DNA of 64,000 nucleotides from Paracoccaceae bacterium (lineage in GTDB: Bacteria; Pseudomonadota; Alphaproteobacteria; Rhodobacterales; Rhodobacteraceae): contig JAHDIS010000005.1 of the NCBI GenBank assembly GCA_020630695.1, forward strand, positions 1-64,000, read 5' to 3'. Position numbers and translations under genes: made by a program. This document shows positions 46,881 through 56,054 of the stretch, one piece after another. Position 1 is the first letter of the stretch. Each line of letters starts with the position of its first letter. The notes below the pieces were generated by a model, which saw only the letters and a list, made by a program, of their open reading frames with translations, was not told where the DNA came from and made no database searches.

Positions 46881-47284
46881 TGGGCACCCCCGAACAACGT
46901 CGCAGTCTCGGCGGCTGTCATCTTTCTATGAGAACCAGACAACGCATAACCCTGCGGGCACTGATCAACAAAAAACTCGATCTTCATCTCGCCGCCACCG
47001 GCATTGTCAAATAGTCCGGCCGAAAGGTGCCGCGCACTGTCAGCGACGGTTCCATACCAAAGCGTTGAACCGCAGGTGCCACAAAAGCCTCTCTCGGCCC
47101 ACTCAGAAGATCGGAAAGACTGCGCCGGCCCTTCGAACGTGGCCGAATCCGTTTCAATCGATACGAACATACCGCTGGTGTGACGGCGGCACATATCGCA
47201 GTGACAGGCGCGCAGACGCGGTGTGATCTCGGCCTGAGCCGTTACTGTCACTGCGCCACAGAGGCAGTTGCCAGTCAGTGTCAT
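46877..47284 (-). CDS. GFA-family protein, copy 2
   Basis: A 135-aa paralogue of the next gene. Zinc Cys motifs are GNCLCGAVTV, CHCDMCRRHTSG and FCGTCGSTLWYG. The two copies share layout but are clearly diverged, which suggests an old duplication. It lies 105 bp downstream of gltD and overlaps the following GFA gene by ATGA. The function is unknown beyond the family. Confidence 0.92.
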   Translation of the reverse strand: MTLTGNCLCGAVTVTAQAEITPRLRACHCDMCRRHTSGMFVSIETDSATFEGPAQSFRSSEWAERGFCGTCGSTLWYGTVADSARHLSAGLFDNAGGGEMKIEFFVDQCPQGYALSGSHRKMTAAETATLFGGAQ

Positions 47285-47389
47285 TGCTGTCCTCCGTCTC
47301 GCGGTTATTCGGTCTGATCAGCCAAACTGATCGGCGGAACACATTCCTGCGTTTTGTGCTACAGGCCCTGTGCTAAATTGCTTTGGCGC

Positions 47390-48838
47390 CTATTCAGCAG
47401 CCACAGCACCCTTGGCGGCGATGTCGGACAGAATGGCCTCGGCACAGTCACGGCCGTCGCGGATTGCCCATACCACAAGAGAAGCACCCCGAACGATGTC
47501 GCCGATCGCGTACACCCCATCCATTTCCGTCCGGCCCGTTGTGAACTCGGCTTTGACGGTGCCCCAGCGGGTCACGGCCAACTCGGGCTGCCCCCAAAGG
47601 GTCGGAAGCTCTTCCGGCTCAAAGCCCAGCGCTTTGATGACCAGATCCGCAGGTTCGTCGTAATCCGAACCCTCGATCACTTCCGGACTCTGGCGGCCCG
47701 TCGCGTCAGGCAAACCCAGACGCATGCGCTGAACCACGACCGCGTTTACCGGATCACCTTTGAAACCGACTGGCGCGGTGAGCCACTCAAACTGGACACC
47801 TTCCTCTTCGGCATTCTGAACTTCGCGCTGCGATCCCGGCATATTTGCCCGGTCGCGACGGTAGAGACATTTCACCGAAGTCGCACCCTGCCGGATTGCG
47901 GTTCGCACGCAATCCATCGCCGTGTCGCCACCACCAATCACAACGATCCGCTTGCCTTCCGCATTCAGCGCGCCGCTTTCAAACTCGGGAACGCTGTCGC
48001 CAAAGTTGGCTGCCCGGTTCGAAGCCGTCAGATAATCCAGTGCTTTCACGATGCCTTCTGCGCCGGCGCCGGGTCCGCCCAGATCGCGGCTTTTATACAC
48101 GCCGGTGGCGATGATCACTGCGTCGTGCTGGGCACGGATGTCGTCAAATGACAGATCGCTGGGCCCGGTGCCGCCGACATTGCAGTTCAGAACAAAGCGC
48201 ACACCGCCCTGCTCGAGCTGCTCATTGCGGCGCATCACAACGTCTTTTTCCAGTTTGAAGCCCGGAATGCCATAGGTCAGCAAACCGCCTGAACGGTCAT
48301 AGCGATCGTATACGGTCACCTGAACGCCAGCACGGCGCAGAACATCCGCCGCCGCCAGACCGCCGGGGCCAGCACCGATAATGCCAACGCTTTCGCCACG
48401 CTCGGCAGCCGGCTTGATCGGCTGTACCCAGCCTTCTTCCCAAGCAGTGTCCGTGATGTATTTTTCAACCGACCCGATGGTCACGGTGCCGTGGTCCGAC
48501 TGTTCAATCACGCAGTTGCCTTCACACAGGCGATCCTGCGGGCAAATACGGCCACAGATTTCCGGGAACGTATTGGTCGCCTGGCTGACCTCATAGGCTT
48601 CCTGCAGGCGCCCTTCCGCGGTCAGGCGAAGCCAGTCGGGAATATTGTTGTGAAGCGGGCAGTGGCTCTGACAGTAGGGAACACCACATTGGCTGCAGCG
48701 GCTCGCCTGCTCCTTGGCCTTCGCATCCGCGTATTCTGCGTAAATTTCGTTAAAATCTTCACGGCGTTCGGTCGCCTCGCGCTTGGTCGGCATTTCGCGC
48801 GGTACATTCACGAACTTGAGCATTGGCTGCTTGGCCAT
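47390..48838 (-). CDS. gltD: glutamate synthase (NADPH) small subunit
   Basis: A 482-aa flavoprotein that passes electrons from NADPH to GltB. The N-terminal 4Fe-4S ligands are in CSQCGVPYCQSHCPLHN and EICGRICPQDRLCEGNC. FAD binds at GIIGAGPGGLAAADVLRRAG, and NADPH at VVIGGGDTAMDCVRTA. GGAG precedes the start. It is first in the gltD-GFA-GFA-gltB cluster. Confidence 0.97.
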   Translation of the reverse strand: MAKQPMLKFVNVPREMPTKREATERREDFNEIYAEYADAKAKEQASRCSQCGVPYCQSHCPLHNNIPDWLRLTAEGRLQEAYEVSQATNTFPEICGRICPQDRLCEGNCVIEQSDHGTVTIGSVEKYITDTAWEEGWVQPIKPAAERGESVGIIGAGPGGLAAADVLRRAGVQVTVYDRYDRSGGLLTYGIPGFKLEKDVVMRRNEQLEQGGVRFVLNCNVGGTGPSDLSFDDIRAQHDAVIIATGVYKSRDLGGPGAGAEGIVKALDYLTASNRAANFGDSVPEFESGALNAEGKRIVVIGGGDTAMDCVRTAIRQGATSVKCLYRRDRANMPGSQREVQNAEEEGVQFEWLTAPVGFKGDPVNAVVVQRMRLGLPDATGRQSPEVIEGSDYDEPADLVIKALGFEPEELPTLWGQPELAVTRWGTVKAEFTTGRTEMDGVYAIGDIVRGASLVVWAIRDGRDCAEAILSDIAAKGAVAAE

Positions 48839-49075
48839 TGAAAATTCTCCGTCTGCGGATTCGGGTGTCGCGGTTGTTTATCAGGAAAAACAGACAAATC
48901 CAGAAGAAAGGGCAGTAATAGTTACCTTTTTTCTAAAAGTTTTTCCCCGCAAGACCCCAAGGCGGCAGTTTTTAGAATTGCGCAGCACATGATAGGACCG
49001 AATCGGACTGTTATTCCAGCTTCCAACCTGAACACAGTTCTCTATACAGAAAGGAACGGCTCAGGGACCACCGCC

Positions 49076-49879
49076 ATGACCTTCACGCACTTGCTTATTC
49101 TGGCTTTAATTCAAGGCGTTACCGAATTTCTTCCGGTTTCCTCCTCTGGCCATTTGATCCTGCTGCCCAATCTGACCGGATTGCAGGACCAGGGCCCCAT
49201 CATCGATGTCGCTGTGCATGTCGGCACTCTGGGCGCTGTCATTTTGTACTTCTGGTCCGATGTCAAAGTCGCCCTGCACGGCTGCACCCGTTTGGTGCGC
49301 GGCAAAGTCGATACGGCCAGCGCATTTCTCGCGCTTTGCCTGCTCATCGCGACGGTTCCGGTTATTCTGTTCGGGCTGGCACTGAAACTGTCCGGCTTTG
49401 ATGATGCCCTGCGCTCCACTGCTGTTATCGGATGGAGCATGCTGGGTTTTGGCATTGTGCTTTACTGGGCAGACCAGACAGGGCCACAAACCAAAACCGC
49501 CAAAGACTGGTCACTCAAAGACGCGCTGATCATGGGGCTGTGGCAGGCAATTGCGCTTATTCCCGGCACGTCGCGGTCAGGCATCACCATCACCGCAGCC
49601 CGGCAGTTGGGTTACAGCCGGCAGGACGGCGCACGCCTTGCCATGCTTATGTCGATCCCCACAATCATCGCCGCTGGCGCCTTGGCAGGGGCAGATGTGG
49701 CCAGTCGCATGGATGCCCAGGCAGCACGCGACGGCGCGATTGCAGCGGCATTCGCCTTTGTCGCCGCGCTCGCTGCGCTTGCTTTGATGATGCGCCTGCT
49801 GAAATCCGTGAGCTTCACACCCTACGTGATCTATCGCGTCATACTCGGCATCATCCTGCTGGTCATTGCCTACAGCTGA
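49076..49879 (+). CDS. uppP: undecaprenyl-diphosphatase UppP (BacA)
   Basis: A 267-aa multi-spanning enzyme that dephosphorylates undecaprenyl pyrophosphate to recycle the lipid carrier for peptidoglycan. Signature motifs are QGVTEFLPVSSSGHL and PGTSRSGITI. ATG 49076 begins directly at MTFTHLLILALIQG; an extension to 48989 is unlikely. It is divergent from gltD. The upstream 237 bp are AT-rich and hold both promoters but no clear regulatory motif. Confidence 0.96.
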   Translation: MTFTHLLILALIQGVTEFLPVSSSGHLILLPNLTGLQDQGPIIDVAVHVGTLGAVILYFWSDVKVALHGCTRLVRGKVDTASAFLALCLLIATVPVILFGLALKLSGFDDALRSTAVIGWSMLGFGIVLYWADQTGPQTKTAKDWSLKDALIMGLWQAIALIPGTSRSGITITAARQLGYSRQDGARLAMLMSIPTIIAAGALAGADVASRMDAQAARDGAIAAAFAFVAALAALALMMRLLKSVSFTPYVIYRVILGIILLVIAYS

Positions 49880-49880
49880 T

Positions 49881-49953
49881 CCCCCTGCAGGTTTCTTTTT
49901 GCTCGAAATATCCCGGGGTGAATTGGCCATCGGCCAAGAGGGGCAGCGCCCCT
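49881..49953 (-). repeat. two-hairpin repeat family 1, copy 1
   Basis: Read on the minus strand: hairpin AGGGGC-GCT-GCCCCT, then hairpin TTGGCC-GAT-GGCCAA, then TTCACCCC, then GGATATTT and AAAAGAAAC. It fills the gap between uppP and rlmH. The second copy is at 62982-63055. Stem bases differ between copies while pairing is kept. Confidence 0.75.
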
Positions 49954-49960
49954 ACTCCCA

Positions 49961-50431
49961 TCAAACCCGGTGGTACGGACTGCCCGCCAAAATCGAGGCC
50001 GCACGATAAAGCTGCTCGCTCAGCATTACACGGACCAACATATGCGGCCAAACCATCTGGCCGAAGGACAATGCAAAATCCGCCTCGGACCTTAACGCTG
50101 GATCGATCCCGTCGGCACCGCCTATGACAAAGGCCAGATCCTGCACGCCATCGTCACGCCATCGGGCCAGACGTTTGGAAAACTCAGGCGAACTTTCAAC
50201 CCGGCCCCGTTCATCCAGCACGCAGAGTGTTGCCCCATTGGGAATAGCCTTGCGCAGCAATACCGCCTCAGCCGCCATGCCACCGCCTTTTCGGTCTTCG
50301 ACTTCATGCACGGAAACCGGGCCAAGGCTCAGCGCCCGGCCCGTCCGGTCGAACCGTTTGAAATAGTCGTCAATCAGATCGCGCTCGGGGCCGGCTCTCA
50401 ACCGGCCCACAACACAAAGATGCACACGCAT
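49961..50431 (-). CDS. rlmH: 23S rRNA (pseudouridine(1915)-N(3))-methyltransferase
   Basis: A 156-aa SPOUT methyltransferase that modifies pseudouridine 1915 of 23S rRNA in the assembled ribosome. Family motifs are LCVLDERG, FVIGGADGID and the C-terminal knot LSFGQMVWPHMLVRVMLSEQ and YRAASILAGSPYHR. It directly follows rsfS without a gap, a common bacterial pair acting on the large subunit. Confidence 0.96.
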   Translation of the reverse strand: MRVHLCVVGRLRAGPERDLIDDYFKRFDRTGRALSLGPVSVHEVEDRKGGGMAAEAVLLRKAIPNGATLCVLDERGRVESSPEFSKRLARWRDDGVQDLAFVIGGADGIDPALRSEADFALSFGQMVWPHMLVRVMLSEQLYRAASILAGSPYHRV

Positions 50432-50797
50432 TTATTGCGGTGCTGGTTCGGCCGCATCGCCTGCGGGCAGCCACATCTTTTCCAGCTGATAGAACTCGCG
50501 CACTTCGGGTCGGAACACATGCACCACGACATCCGCTGCGTCGATCAGCACCCAATCGCCCGAGCTTTTGCCCTCAACCTTGGTCAAAAGCCCATGGCTG
50601 TGCTTCAACTCTTCCTCGACCTTGTCGGACAGAGCCGCGACCTGGCGCGATGACCGGCCAGAGCACACGACCATGTAGTCGCAGACAGAAGTCTTGCCGC
50701 GCAGATCAATCTGCACGACGTCTTCGGCCTTGTTGTCGGAAAGAACTTCCAAAATAGCGGCAAGCAGCTCTTCGCTTGTCGATTCCATTGCGGGCAT
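50432..50797 (-). CDS. rsfS: ribosome silencing factor RsfS
   Basis: Binds ribosomal protein uL14 and blocks subunit joining in poor conditions. The core is DVVQIDLRGKTSVCDYMVVC, SGRSSRQV, KVEGKSSGDWVLIDAADV and VHVFRPEVREFYQLE. ATG 50797 gives 121 aa. A CTG at 50854, 8 nt after a perfect AAGGAGG, would add 19 residues. An out-of-frame 18-codon reading frame also starts just after that AAGGAGG (see the separate entry). The start is therefore unsettled. It is followed at once by rlmH. Confidence 0.93.
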   Translation of the reverse strand: MPAMESTSEELLAAILEVLSDNKAEDVVQIDLRGKTSVCDYMVVCSGRSSRQVAALSDKVEEELKHSHGLLTKVEGKSSGDWVLIDAADVVVHVFRPEVREFYQLEKMWLPAGDAAEPAPQ

Positions 50798-50802
50798 TCC
50801 GG

Positions 50803-50859
50803 TTACGGGTGCGCCCTTGCCTGCGGCATCTGCCGCGCTTGCTGTCGAAGACAGGACAT
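50803..50859 (-). CDS. possible 18-residue leader peptide upstream of rsfS
   Basis: The frame MSCLRQQARQMPQARAHP begins 3 nt after AAGGAGG (50863-50869) and stops 5 nt before ATG 50797 of rsfS. This would allow termination-reinitiation. The 3-nt spacing is short for efficient initiation, so the Shine-Dalgarno may instead serve an in-frame CTG of rsfS. Confidence 0.25.
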   Translation of the reverse strand: MSCLRQQARQMPQARAHP

Positions 50860-50940
50860 CGTCCTCCTTGTGATACGCGCCGCATCCTAGATGCCCCGGC
50901 GCCGGGCTCGTGCCAAAGATAGCACCGCCCGGCTGAATTC

Positions 50941-51492
50941 TCAACGCTCGACCGACGTGCCGCAGCGTGGCAAAGGCGCACCCGCATCCGTTTCGATCCG
51001 GTTGACCAGTTTTTGCGCTGAATAAGGGCGAAGCAACGGCATCAAAGGGCCGCCTTCACGGGTCCGGATCGAAATGCTGACCTTGCCATCTTCCGGAACC
51101 GGCAACCCGGTGTAACACGGGCTGACCATGGCGGTCAGACCGCCAGTGGAATCAGCGGGCGACTCTTGCTCCCACGCGGCGACCTTGGTCTGCATCGCCC
51201 TCAGCTTTGGCACGTCCTCTGGTTTGATAGCCAAAGCAATTCCACCATCGGACAATCCGGTTTGACGCAAATAGTATTTCTCACTGATCGCCTGATCGCG
51301 AAATTGCGCGTCCAGTCCGATGGTCGCGCCATTTTGCTCGAGCCCCAGCCCGGGCGGGAGACCGATTACGACGGTGTATTTCGCCGGATCAGCGGTCAGC
51401 GGGTTTTGTCTTTCAAGCATGGCTGTGGTCGCGTGGTCGATAGCCGAGCACCCGCTCAGTAGTAGCGCAACAAGTGTCATTTTTCGAATCAT
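50941..51492 (-). CDS. lipoprotein of unknown function
   Basis: A 183-aa protein with signal and lipobox LLLSGC (Cys at about residue 15). The mature part is mixed alpha/beta, with AKYTVVIGLPPGLGL and a Cys pair (SPCYTGLP, PLPRCGTSV) that may form a disulfide. No known domain was recognised. It is expected as a membrane-anchored periplasmic protein. It is divergent from the DUF2975 gene, with an AT-rich intergenic region. Confidence 0.75.
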   Translation of the reverse strand: MIRKMTLVALLLSGCSAIDHATTAMLERQNPLTADPAKYTVVIGLPPGLGLEQNGATIGLDAQFRDQAISEKYYLRQTGLSDGGIALAIKPEDVPKLRAMQTKVAAWEQESPADSTGGLTAMVSPCYTGLPVPEDGKVSISIRTREGGPLMPLLRPYSAQKLVNRIETDAGAPLPRCGTSVER

Positions 51493-51565
51493 GATACGTA
51501 CTCTTGTAATATTTTTTTATTGTGTTACGATAATTTTTATTCACGCAGCAAGGGAATTTTTAGAC

Positions 51566-52099
51566 ATGCTTCCTCGTCGCACACGTCACTGGGCAGTGAC
51601 ACTTCAGTGGATGACATGGGTCACGATGCTGGCCCTTGTGATCCTCATTCCCTATTCCCTGTTCGACCCTGCCGCGCTGGTTGCGCAGGCCCATGACAGC
51701 ATTTCCAAGGCGCCGGGTGACTGGACGACCGGCTCTTCCGCTATTGCGCTTTTGATTGGGGCGAGCCTGCTTCAGCTGGCCGTGACCCTGTTGATCCTTT
51801 GGCACATGAGCCGGCTATTTGGCTGTTACGCAAAGGGTGAGGCCCTGAGCCTTCCGGCCGCGCGGCACATCCGAGGTATTGGCATCTGGACTCTGGTTCG
51901 TGCGCTTATGGCGGTTCTGCATACACCGTTTGTATCGCTGGTGCTGTCGATCGACGCACCCGAAGGTCAGCGCAGCCTATCCGTTGCAATAGACAGCCAT
52001 CTGGTCGCACTCAGCCTTGTGGGCGGCATGATGCTGATGATCGGCATGGTGATCGCGCAGGCCGTCGCGATTGCGCGCGAAAACGAGAGTTTTGTTTGA
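51566..52099 (+). CDS. DUF2975 membrane protein
   Basis: A 177-aa inner-membrane protein with four predicted helices (for example WVTMLALVILIPYSLF and MLMIGMVIAQAVAIA). DUF2975 genes are nearly always followed by a small XRE regulator, as here. AAGGGA lies upstream of ATG 51566. An ATG at 51491 would add one more hydrophobic helix (MIRTLVIFFYCVTIIFIH) and cannot be ruled out. The function is unknown. Confidence 0.83.
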   Translation: MLPRRTRHWAVTLQWMTWVTMLALVILIPYSLFDPAALVAQAHDSISKAPGDWTTGSSAIALLIGASLLQLAVTLLILWHMSRLFGCYAKGEALSLPAARHIRGIGIWTLVRALMAVLHTPFVSLVLSIDAPEGQRSLSVAIDSHLVALSLVGGMMLMIGMVIAQAVAIARENESFV

Positions 52100-52314
52100 T
52101 GCAGATCGTGGTCAGATTGGACGTCATGCTGGCGCGGCGCAAAATGCGATCGCGTGAATTGGCAGCCGAGGTGGGAATCACCGAACAGAACATATCCCTG
52201 CTGAAATCCGGCAAGGTCAAAGGCATCCGCTTTGAGACTTTGGCGCGGATTTGCGAAGTGCTTGACTGTCAGCCCGGCGATCTGCTCGAAGCCTTGCCTG
52301 AGGATGCGGTCTAG
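52099..52314 (+). CDS. small XRE/Cro-C1-type DNA-binding protein (YozG-like)
   Basis: A 71-aa helix-turn-helix protein. The recognition region is RELAAEVGITEQNISLLKSG, with ICEVLDCQPGDLLE at the end, as in YozG-type partners of DUF2975. The start overlaps the DUF2975 stop (TGATG). It probably regulates its own operon. Its stop overlaps the convergent aldehyde dehydrogenase stop by 4 bp. Confidence 0.9.
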   Translation: MQIVVRLDVMLARRKMRSRELAAEVGITEQNISLLKSGKVKGIRFETLARICEVLDCQPGDLLEALPEDAV

Positions 52315-54644
52315 GCGCCGTAAGGCACCCAGACCGTCTTGACCTCGGTTGCCGCTTCGAGGAATTCGCGACCTTCGCCCACATCCCCCATCCAGTCGCG
52401 TGCTGTGCGTTCGGTCCAAGTACGCTTGAGATTTCCGGCTGCGCCCGCTTCGATCGTCTGCGCAACATCAGCGCCGCAGAACGACCAGACCGCCTCAATG
52501 TCCACGTGACTTGCAAGGGTTGGTGCCAGCTCAGACGCGGCGCCGGTCAAGATGTTAACGACCCCAGCCGGCACGTCCGAAGTTTCGAGCACCTGATAGA
52601 AGTCTGTTGCCACCAGCGGGAACGGCTCTGACGCGACCAGCACCGTTCGATTGCCCATGGCGATGGCCGGGGCCATGCAAGACACAAGCCCCAGCAAAGG
52701 AAACGCATCGGGGCAAAGTGCAGCAATCACACCGCATGGTTCGCGCAGCGCGACCGCCAACCCCCGCATCGGGGCCTGCGCCACCCGTCCATCGAATTTG
52801 TCAGCCCAGGCGCCATAGGTGAACAGACGGCTGATGGCAGCCTCAACTTCGGCAGCGCCTTTGCTACCACCGGTCGTCAGATCGATCCGCGCGGCAAACT
52901 CATCCGCACGCGCAGCGAGGTTTTCGGCGATATAGTACAAGATCTGCGCGCGATTGTGGGCACTGGCCCCGGCCCAACCTTTTGCAGCGCGCGCAGCTTC
53001 TACGGCGTTGCGAACATCCTTGCGATTGGCAATAGGCGCCTGACCAATCAAACGCCCGCGCTTGTCAAAGATGTTGCGGGCATAACCACCGTCCGGGCGT
53101 GCCTGTTTCCCGCCAATATACAGCTTGGCAGTGCGATCCACCGGCTGTGGCTCTGCATCTTCACCCTTGAGCGCGGCAACAGGCTTGAGCGCCTTTGGTT
53201 TGGCAACGGGTTTGGTGTAGGCCTGAAGCCCCTCCCATCCGCCTTCACGGCCAAACCCGGATTCGCGCACACCGCCGAACGGCGCAGCCGCGTCGAACAT
53301 GTTCGTGCCGTTCACCCAGACCACACCGGCGGCCAGCTTGGGGGCGACGTCCAGTGCTGTATTGATATTCTCGGACCAAACCGAAGCAGCAAGACCATAT
53401 CGGGTGTTATTCGCGACCTCCGCAGCTTCGGCAGGCGTGCGGAACGTCGTTGAGACCAAAACCGGGCCGAAGACTTCTTCCTGCATCAAAGGCGACGCAG
53501 TGGACAGGCCGGTGATCAGGGTCGGCGGATAATAACACCCGTCCGGCACGGCGCAGGCGGCGCGATGTATCACGCCGTCCGATGCATCGACCAGTGCCGC
53601 GATCCTGTTCTTTTGCTCGGGATCAACGATCGCACCTACGTCGATGCTCTTATCGAGAGGATTGCCGATACGCAGTTTGTCCATTCTCGCACGAAGCTTG
53701 GCGTGGAACGCTTCGCTGATGCCCTCCTGAACCAAAAGGCGCGAACCGGCGCAGCAAACCTGTCCACCATTGAACCAGATCGCATCCACCAAACCTTCGA
53801 CAGCACTATCGATATCGGCATCTTCGAAAACGATATAAGGGCTCTTGCCACCCAACTCGAGCGTGAGCGGAATGCCCCTCCCCGCGGTGGCCGCGCGGAT
53901 TTTGCGCCCGACCTCGGTCGAGCCGGTAAAAGCGATCTTGTCGACGTCGGACGCCACTATCATCTCGCCCACTGCGCCGTCACCGGTGACAATATTCACA
54001 ACGCCCTTGGGCAGGCCCGCCTGACGGCAGAGATCTGCAAAGCACAACGCAGTAAGAGACGTCCATTCCGCAGGCTTCAGAACCACCGTATTGCCCATCG
54101 CCAAAGCAGGGGCGACCTTCCACGCCAGCATGAGAAGCGGGAAATTCCATGGAATGATCTGGCCACAAACGCCCAGCGCCTCACGACCTGGCAGTTCGGC
54201 ATCCATGAGCTGGGCCATGCCGGCGTGATGATAAAAATGTCGCTGGGCCAGAGGCACGTCAATGTCGCGGGCTTCGCGGATCGGTTTGCCGTTGTCCATG
54301 GTTTCAAGAACGGCCAACAGGCGCGCGTGTTTTTGCAGCAGCCGCGCCAGTGCATAGAGATAGCGTGCACGGCCCTTACCGCCCAGTCGCGCCCATTTGC
54401 CTTGTGCCCGCCGAGCGGCATTGACCGCCGCATCCACATCGGCCTGCGTTGCCTGCGTGATCTCGGCCAACACTTCGCCCGTGGCCGGGCTTTTGGTTTC
54501 AAAGGTCTCGACTGGCGCGGCAAAAGCACCATCGATGAAACAGCCAAACCGGGCCCCTTGATCCGTGATCCACGCCAGTGCGTCACCCGCAGCCTCTGGG
54601 GCAGCGCCATAGTCCATGGTTTCGAAGATATCTTTGACGGTCAT
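52311..54644 (-). CDS. two-domain aldehyde dehydrogenase of the ALDH16 type
   Basis: A 777-aa protein with two ALDH modules. The first (about residues 30-490) is complete. The NAD-binding segments are [11 protein letters not shown] and [11 protein letters not shown], the catalytic Glu263 lies in LELGGKSP and Cys297 in [10 protein letters not shown]. The second (about 510-777) resembles an ALDH NAD-binding half ([20 protein letters not shown]) but lacks the ELGG and GQxC active-site motifs and ends early. This matches ALDH16, whose bacterial members keep activity in domain 1. It sits downstream of deoC, so acetaldehyde is a plausible substrate. Confidence 0.93.
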   Translation of the reverse strand: MTVKDIFETMDYGAAPEAAGDALAWITDQGARFGCFIDGAFAAPVETFETKSPATGEVLAEITQATQADVDAAVNAARRAQGKWARLGGKGRARYLYALARLLQKHARLLAVLETMDNGKPIREARDIDVPLAQRHFYHHAGMAQLMDAELPGREALGVCGQIIPWNFPLLMLAWKVAPALAMGNTVVLKPAEWTSLTALCFADLCRQAGLPKGVVNIVTGDGAVGEMIVASDVDKIAFTGSTEVGRKIRAATAGRGIPLTLELGGKSPYIVFEDADIDSAVEGLVDAIWFNGGQVCCAGSRLLVQEGISEAFHAKLRARMDKLRIGNPLDKSIDVGAIVDPEQKNRIAALVDASDGVIHRAACAVPDGCYYPPTLITGLSTASPLMQEEVFGPVLVSTTFRTPAEAAEVANNTRYGLAASVWSENINTALDVAPKLAAGVVWVNGTNMFDAAAPFGGVRESGFGREGGWEGLQAYTKPVAKPKALKPVAALKGEDAEPQPVDRTAKLYIGGKQARPDGGYARNIFDKRGRLIGQAPIANRKDVRNAVEAARAAKGWAGASAHNRAQILYYIAENLAARADEFAARIDLTTGGSKGAAEVEAAISRLFTYGAWADKFDGRVAQAPMRGLAVALREPCGVIAALCPDAFPLLGLVSCMAPAIAMGNRTVLVASEPFPLVATDFYQVLETSDVPAGVVNILTGAASELAPTLASHVDIEAVWSFCGADVAQTIEAGAAGNLKRTWTERTARDWMGDVGEGREFLEAATEVKTVWVPYGA

Positions 54645-54934
54645 GAAAACTGCTTTCTCAGGACAAGGAAGGCGGCGTAGGCCAGCCAGACAAAGGCAAG
54701 GCCCCAGACGCATAGCTTGATGCGCCCGGCGCGACGATGAAGGTTGGCATAATCTTGCAAGGCCTCGGGAACGTCCTCAGGCGGGGCGAATTCCGGCTCC
54801 GGGCCAAGCAAGCGTTGCATGCGCGTCGGCAAATCGCGCGCCGCGCGTTTCACACGCCGTCTTTGCCAGGACTGGCCGCCCAGATAGAGCGCAAAAAACA
54901 GGCCGAACAACAGAAGATATGGGTTGTTCTGCAT
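54641..54934 (-). CDS. small two-helix membrane protein between deoC and ALDH16
   Basis: A 97-aa protein with hydrophobic segments at both ends (PYLLLFGLFFALYLGG and IKLCVWGLAFVWLAYAAFLV). A basic then acidic cytoplasmic or periplasmic middle (RRRVKRAARDLPTRM, EPEFAPPEDVPE) separates them. It overlaps the aldehyde dehydrogenase start by ATGA. No family was recognised. Confidence 0.75.
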   Translation of the reverse strand: MQNNPYLLLFGLFFALYLGGQSWQRRRVKRAARDLPTRMQRLLGPEPEFAPPEDVPEALQDYANLHRRAGRIKLCVWGLAFVWLAYAAFLVLRKQFS

Positions 54935-54937
54935 CGC

Positions 54938-55951
54938 CTAGCCTATCGGGTGGCGCCAGGACGCCGAATAGGCTCCGGTCACGTGGTGTTCGAGTTGGCG
55001 TTCAATATCACCTAACAGCGACGACGCCCCAAACCGGAACAGGTCAGGGCGCAGCCATCGGTCCCCAAGCTCTTCCTTGATCAAGGCCAGATAAGTCACT
55101 GCATCTTTGGCTTTGGAAATACCGCCGGCAGGTTTGTACCCCACCCGGAATCCGGTGCGGTCATAAAAGTCGCGGATCGCACGGATCATGACCAACGAAA
55201 CCGGCAAGGTGGCATTGACGCTTTCCTTGCCTGTCGATGTCTTGATGAAATCGGCACCGGCCATCATGCACACCAGAGAAGCGCGTGCCACGTTTTGCAG
55301 GGTGCCCAATTCGCCCGTCGCAAGGATCGCTTTGACATGAGCAGGCCCGCAGGCCTTTCGAAAGGCGACCATCTCGTCGTAGAGGCCCTGCCAATCACCA
55401 CGCAACACCAAGCGGCGCGAAATAACGATATCGATTTCTTCTGCGCCCGCCTTTACGCTTTCCTCGATCTCGGCAATGCGCAAATGAAATGGCGAAAGCC
55501 CGGCCGGGAACCCGGTCGAGACGGCGGCGACCGGGATGCCGGTCCCGTCCAGCGCTCGGACAGCATCACCGATCATGTCGTGATAAACACAGACTGCGCC
55601 GGTGGTCAGGTTCGGCAGACCCAGCGTGTCGAGGATATCAGCACGCACAGGATTCCGCGCCTTCGTGCACAAGCGCAGAACGCGCCCAGGCGTGTCATCC
55701 CCCGACAAAGTCGTCAAATCGATGCAGGAAATTGCACGGGCAAGCCATGCAGCCTGATGTTCTTTTTTGACCGAGCGCCGCCCGGGCAATGTGGCCGCCC
55801 GGCGTTCAATGGCAGACCGGTTCGCCCGCGCCCGCATCACCCAATCCATATCAAGCGGGATGCCCGGATTGCGTGGTTCGGGATTGTGGGTCGCACTCAC
55901 TTGGGGAAGCTGTCCCGTTTCCAATGCTGTCATGGTGTCTGTGTGGCTCAT
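54938..55951 (-). CDS. deoC: deoxyribose-phosphate aldolase
   Basis: A 337-aa class I aldolase that splits 2-deoxyribose-5-phosphate into glyceraldehyde-3-phosphate and acetaldehyde. The Schiff-base Lys237 lies in DFIKTSTGK, and Lys273 in GYKPAGGIS raises its reactivity. The N-terminal extension makes it longer than E. coli DeoC (259 aa) and similar to eukaryotic-type DERA. AGGAG precedes ATG 55951. It is first gene of the deoC/small membrane protein/ALDH16 operon, which would remove the acetaldehyde product. Confidence 0.95.
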   Translation of the reverse strand: MSHTDTMTALETGQLPQVSATHNPEPRNPGIPLDMDWVMRARANRSAIERRAATLPGRRSVKKEHQAAWLARAISCIDLTTLSGDDTPGRVLRLCTKARNPVRADILDTLGLPNLTTGAVCVYHDMIGDAVRALDGTGIPVAAVSTGFPAGLSPFHLRIAEIEESVKAGAEEIDIVISRRLVLRGDWQGLYDEMVAFRKACGPAHVKAILATGELGTLQNVARASLVCMMAGADFIKTSTGKESVNATLPVSLVMIRAIRDFYDRTGFRVGYKPAGGISKAKDAVTYLALIKEELGDRWLRPDLFRFGASSLLGDIERQLEHHVTGAYSASWRHPIG

Positions 55952-56032
55952 TGATCGGCTCCTGATTTGCCAAACTGTCACCAAGCGTGGGGACGCGCAA
56001 GCGGCTGTCGCAGCAACGCGACGGCATCATTT

Positions 56033-56049
56033 TTGCGAATCGCTCGCAA
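56033..56049. promoter_or_regulatory. Fur/Mur-like box 1 upstream of sitA
   Basis: A perfect inverted repeat, TTGCGA-ATCGC-TCGCAA, 6 bp upstream of the -35 hexamer. It resembles Mur (manganese-responsive Fur-family) boxes of alphaproteobacteria. Confidence 0.75.
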
Positions 56050-56054
56050 CTACA

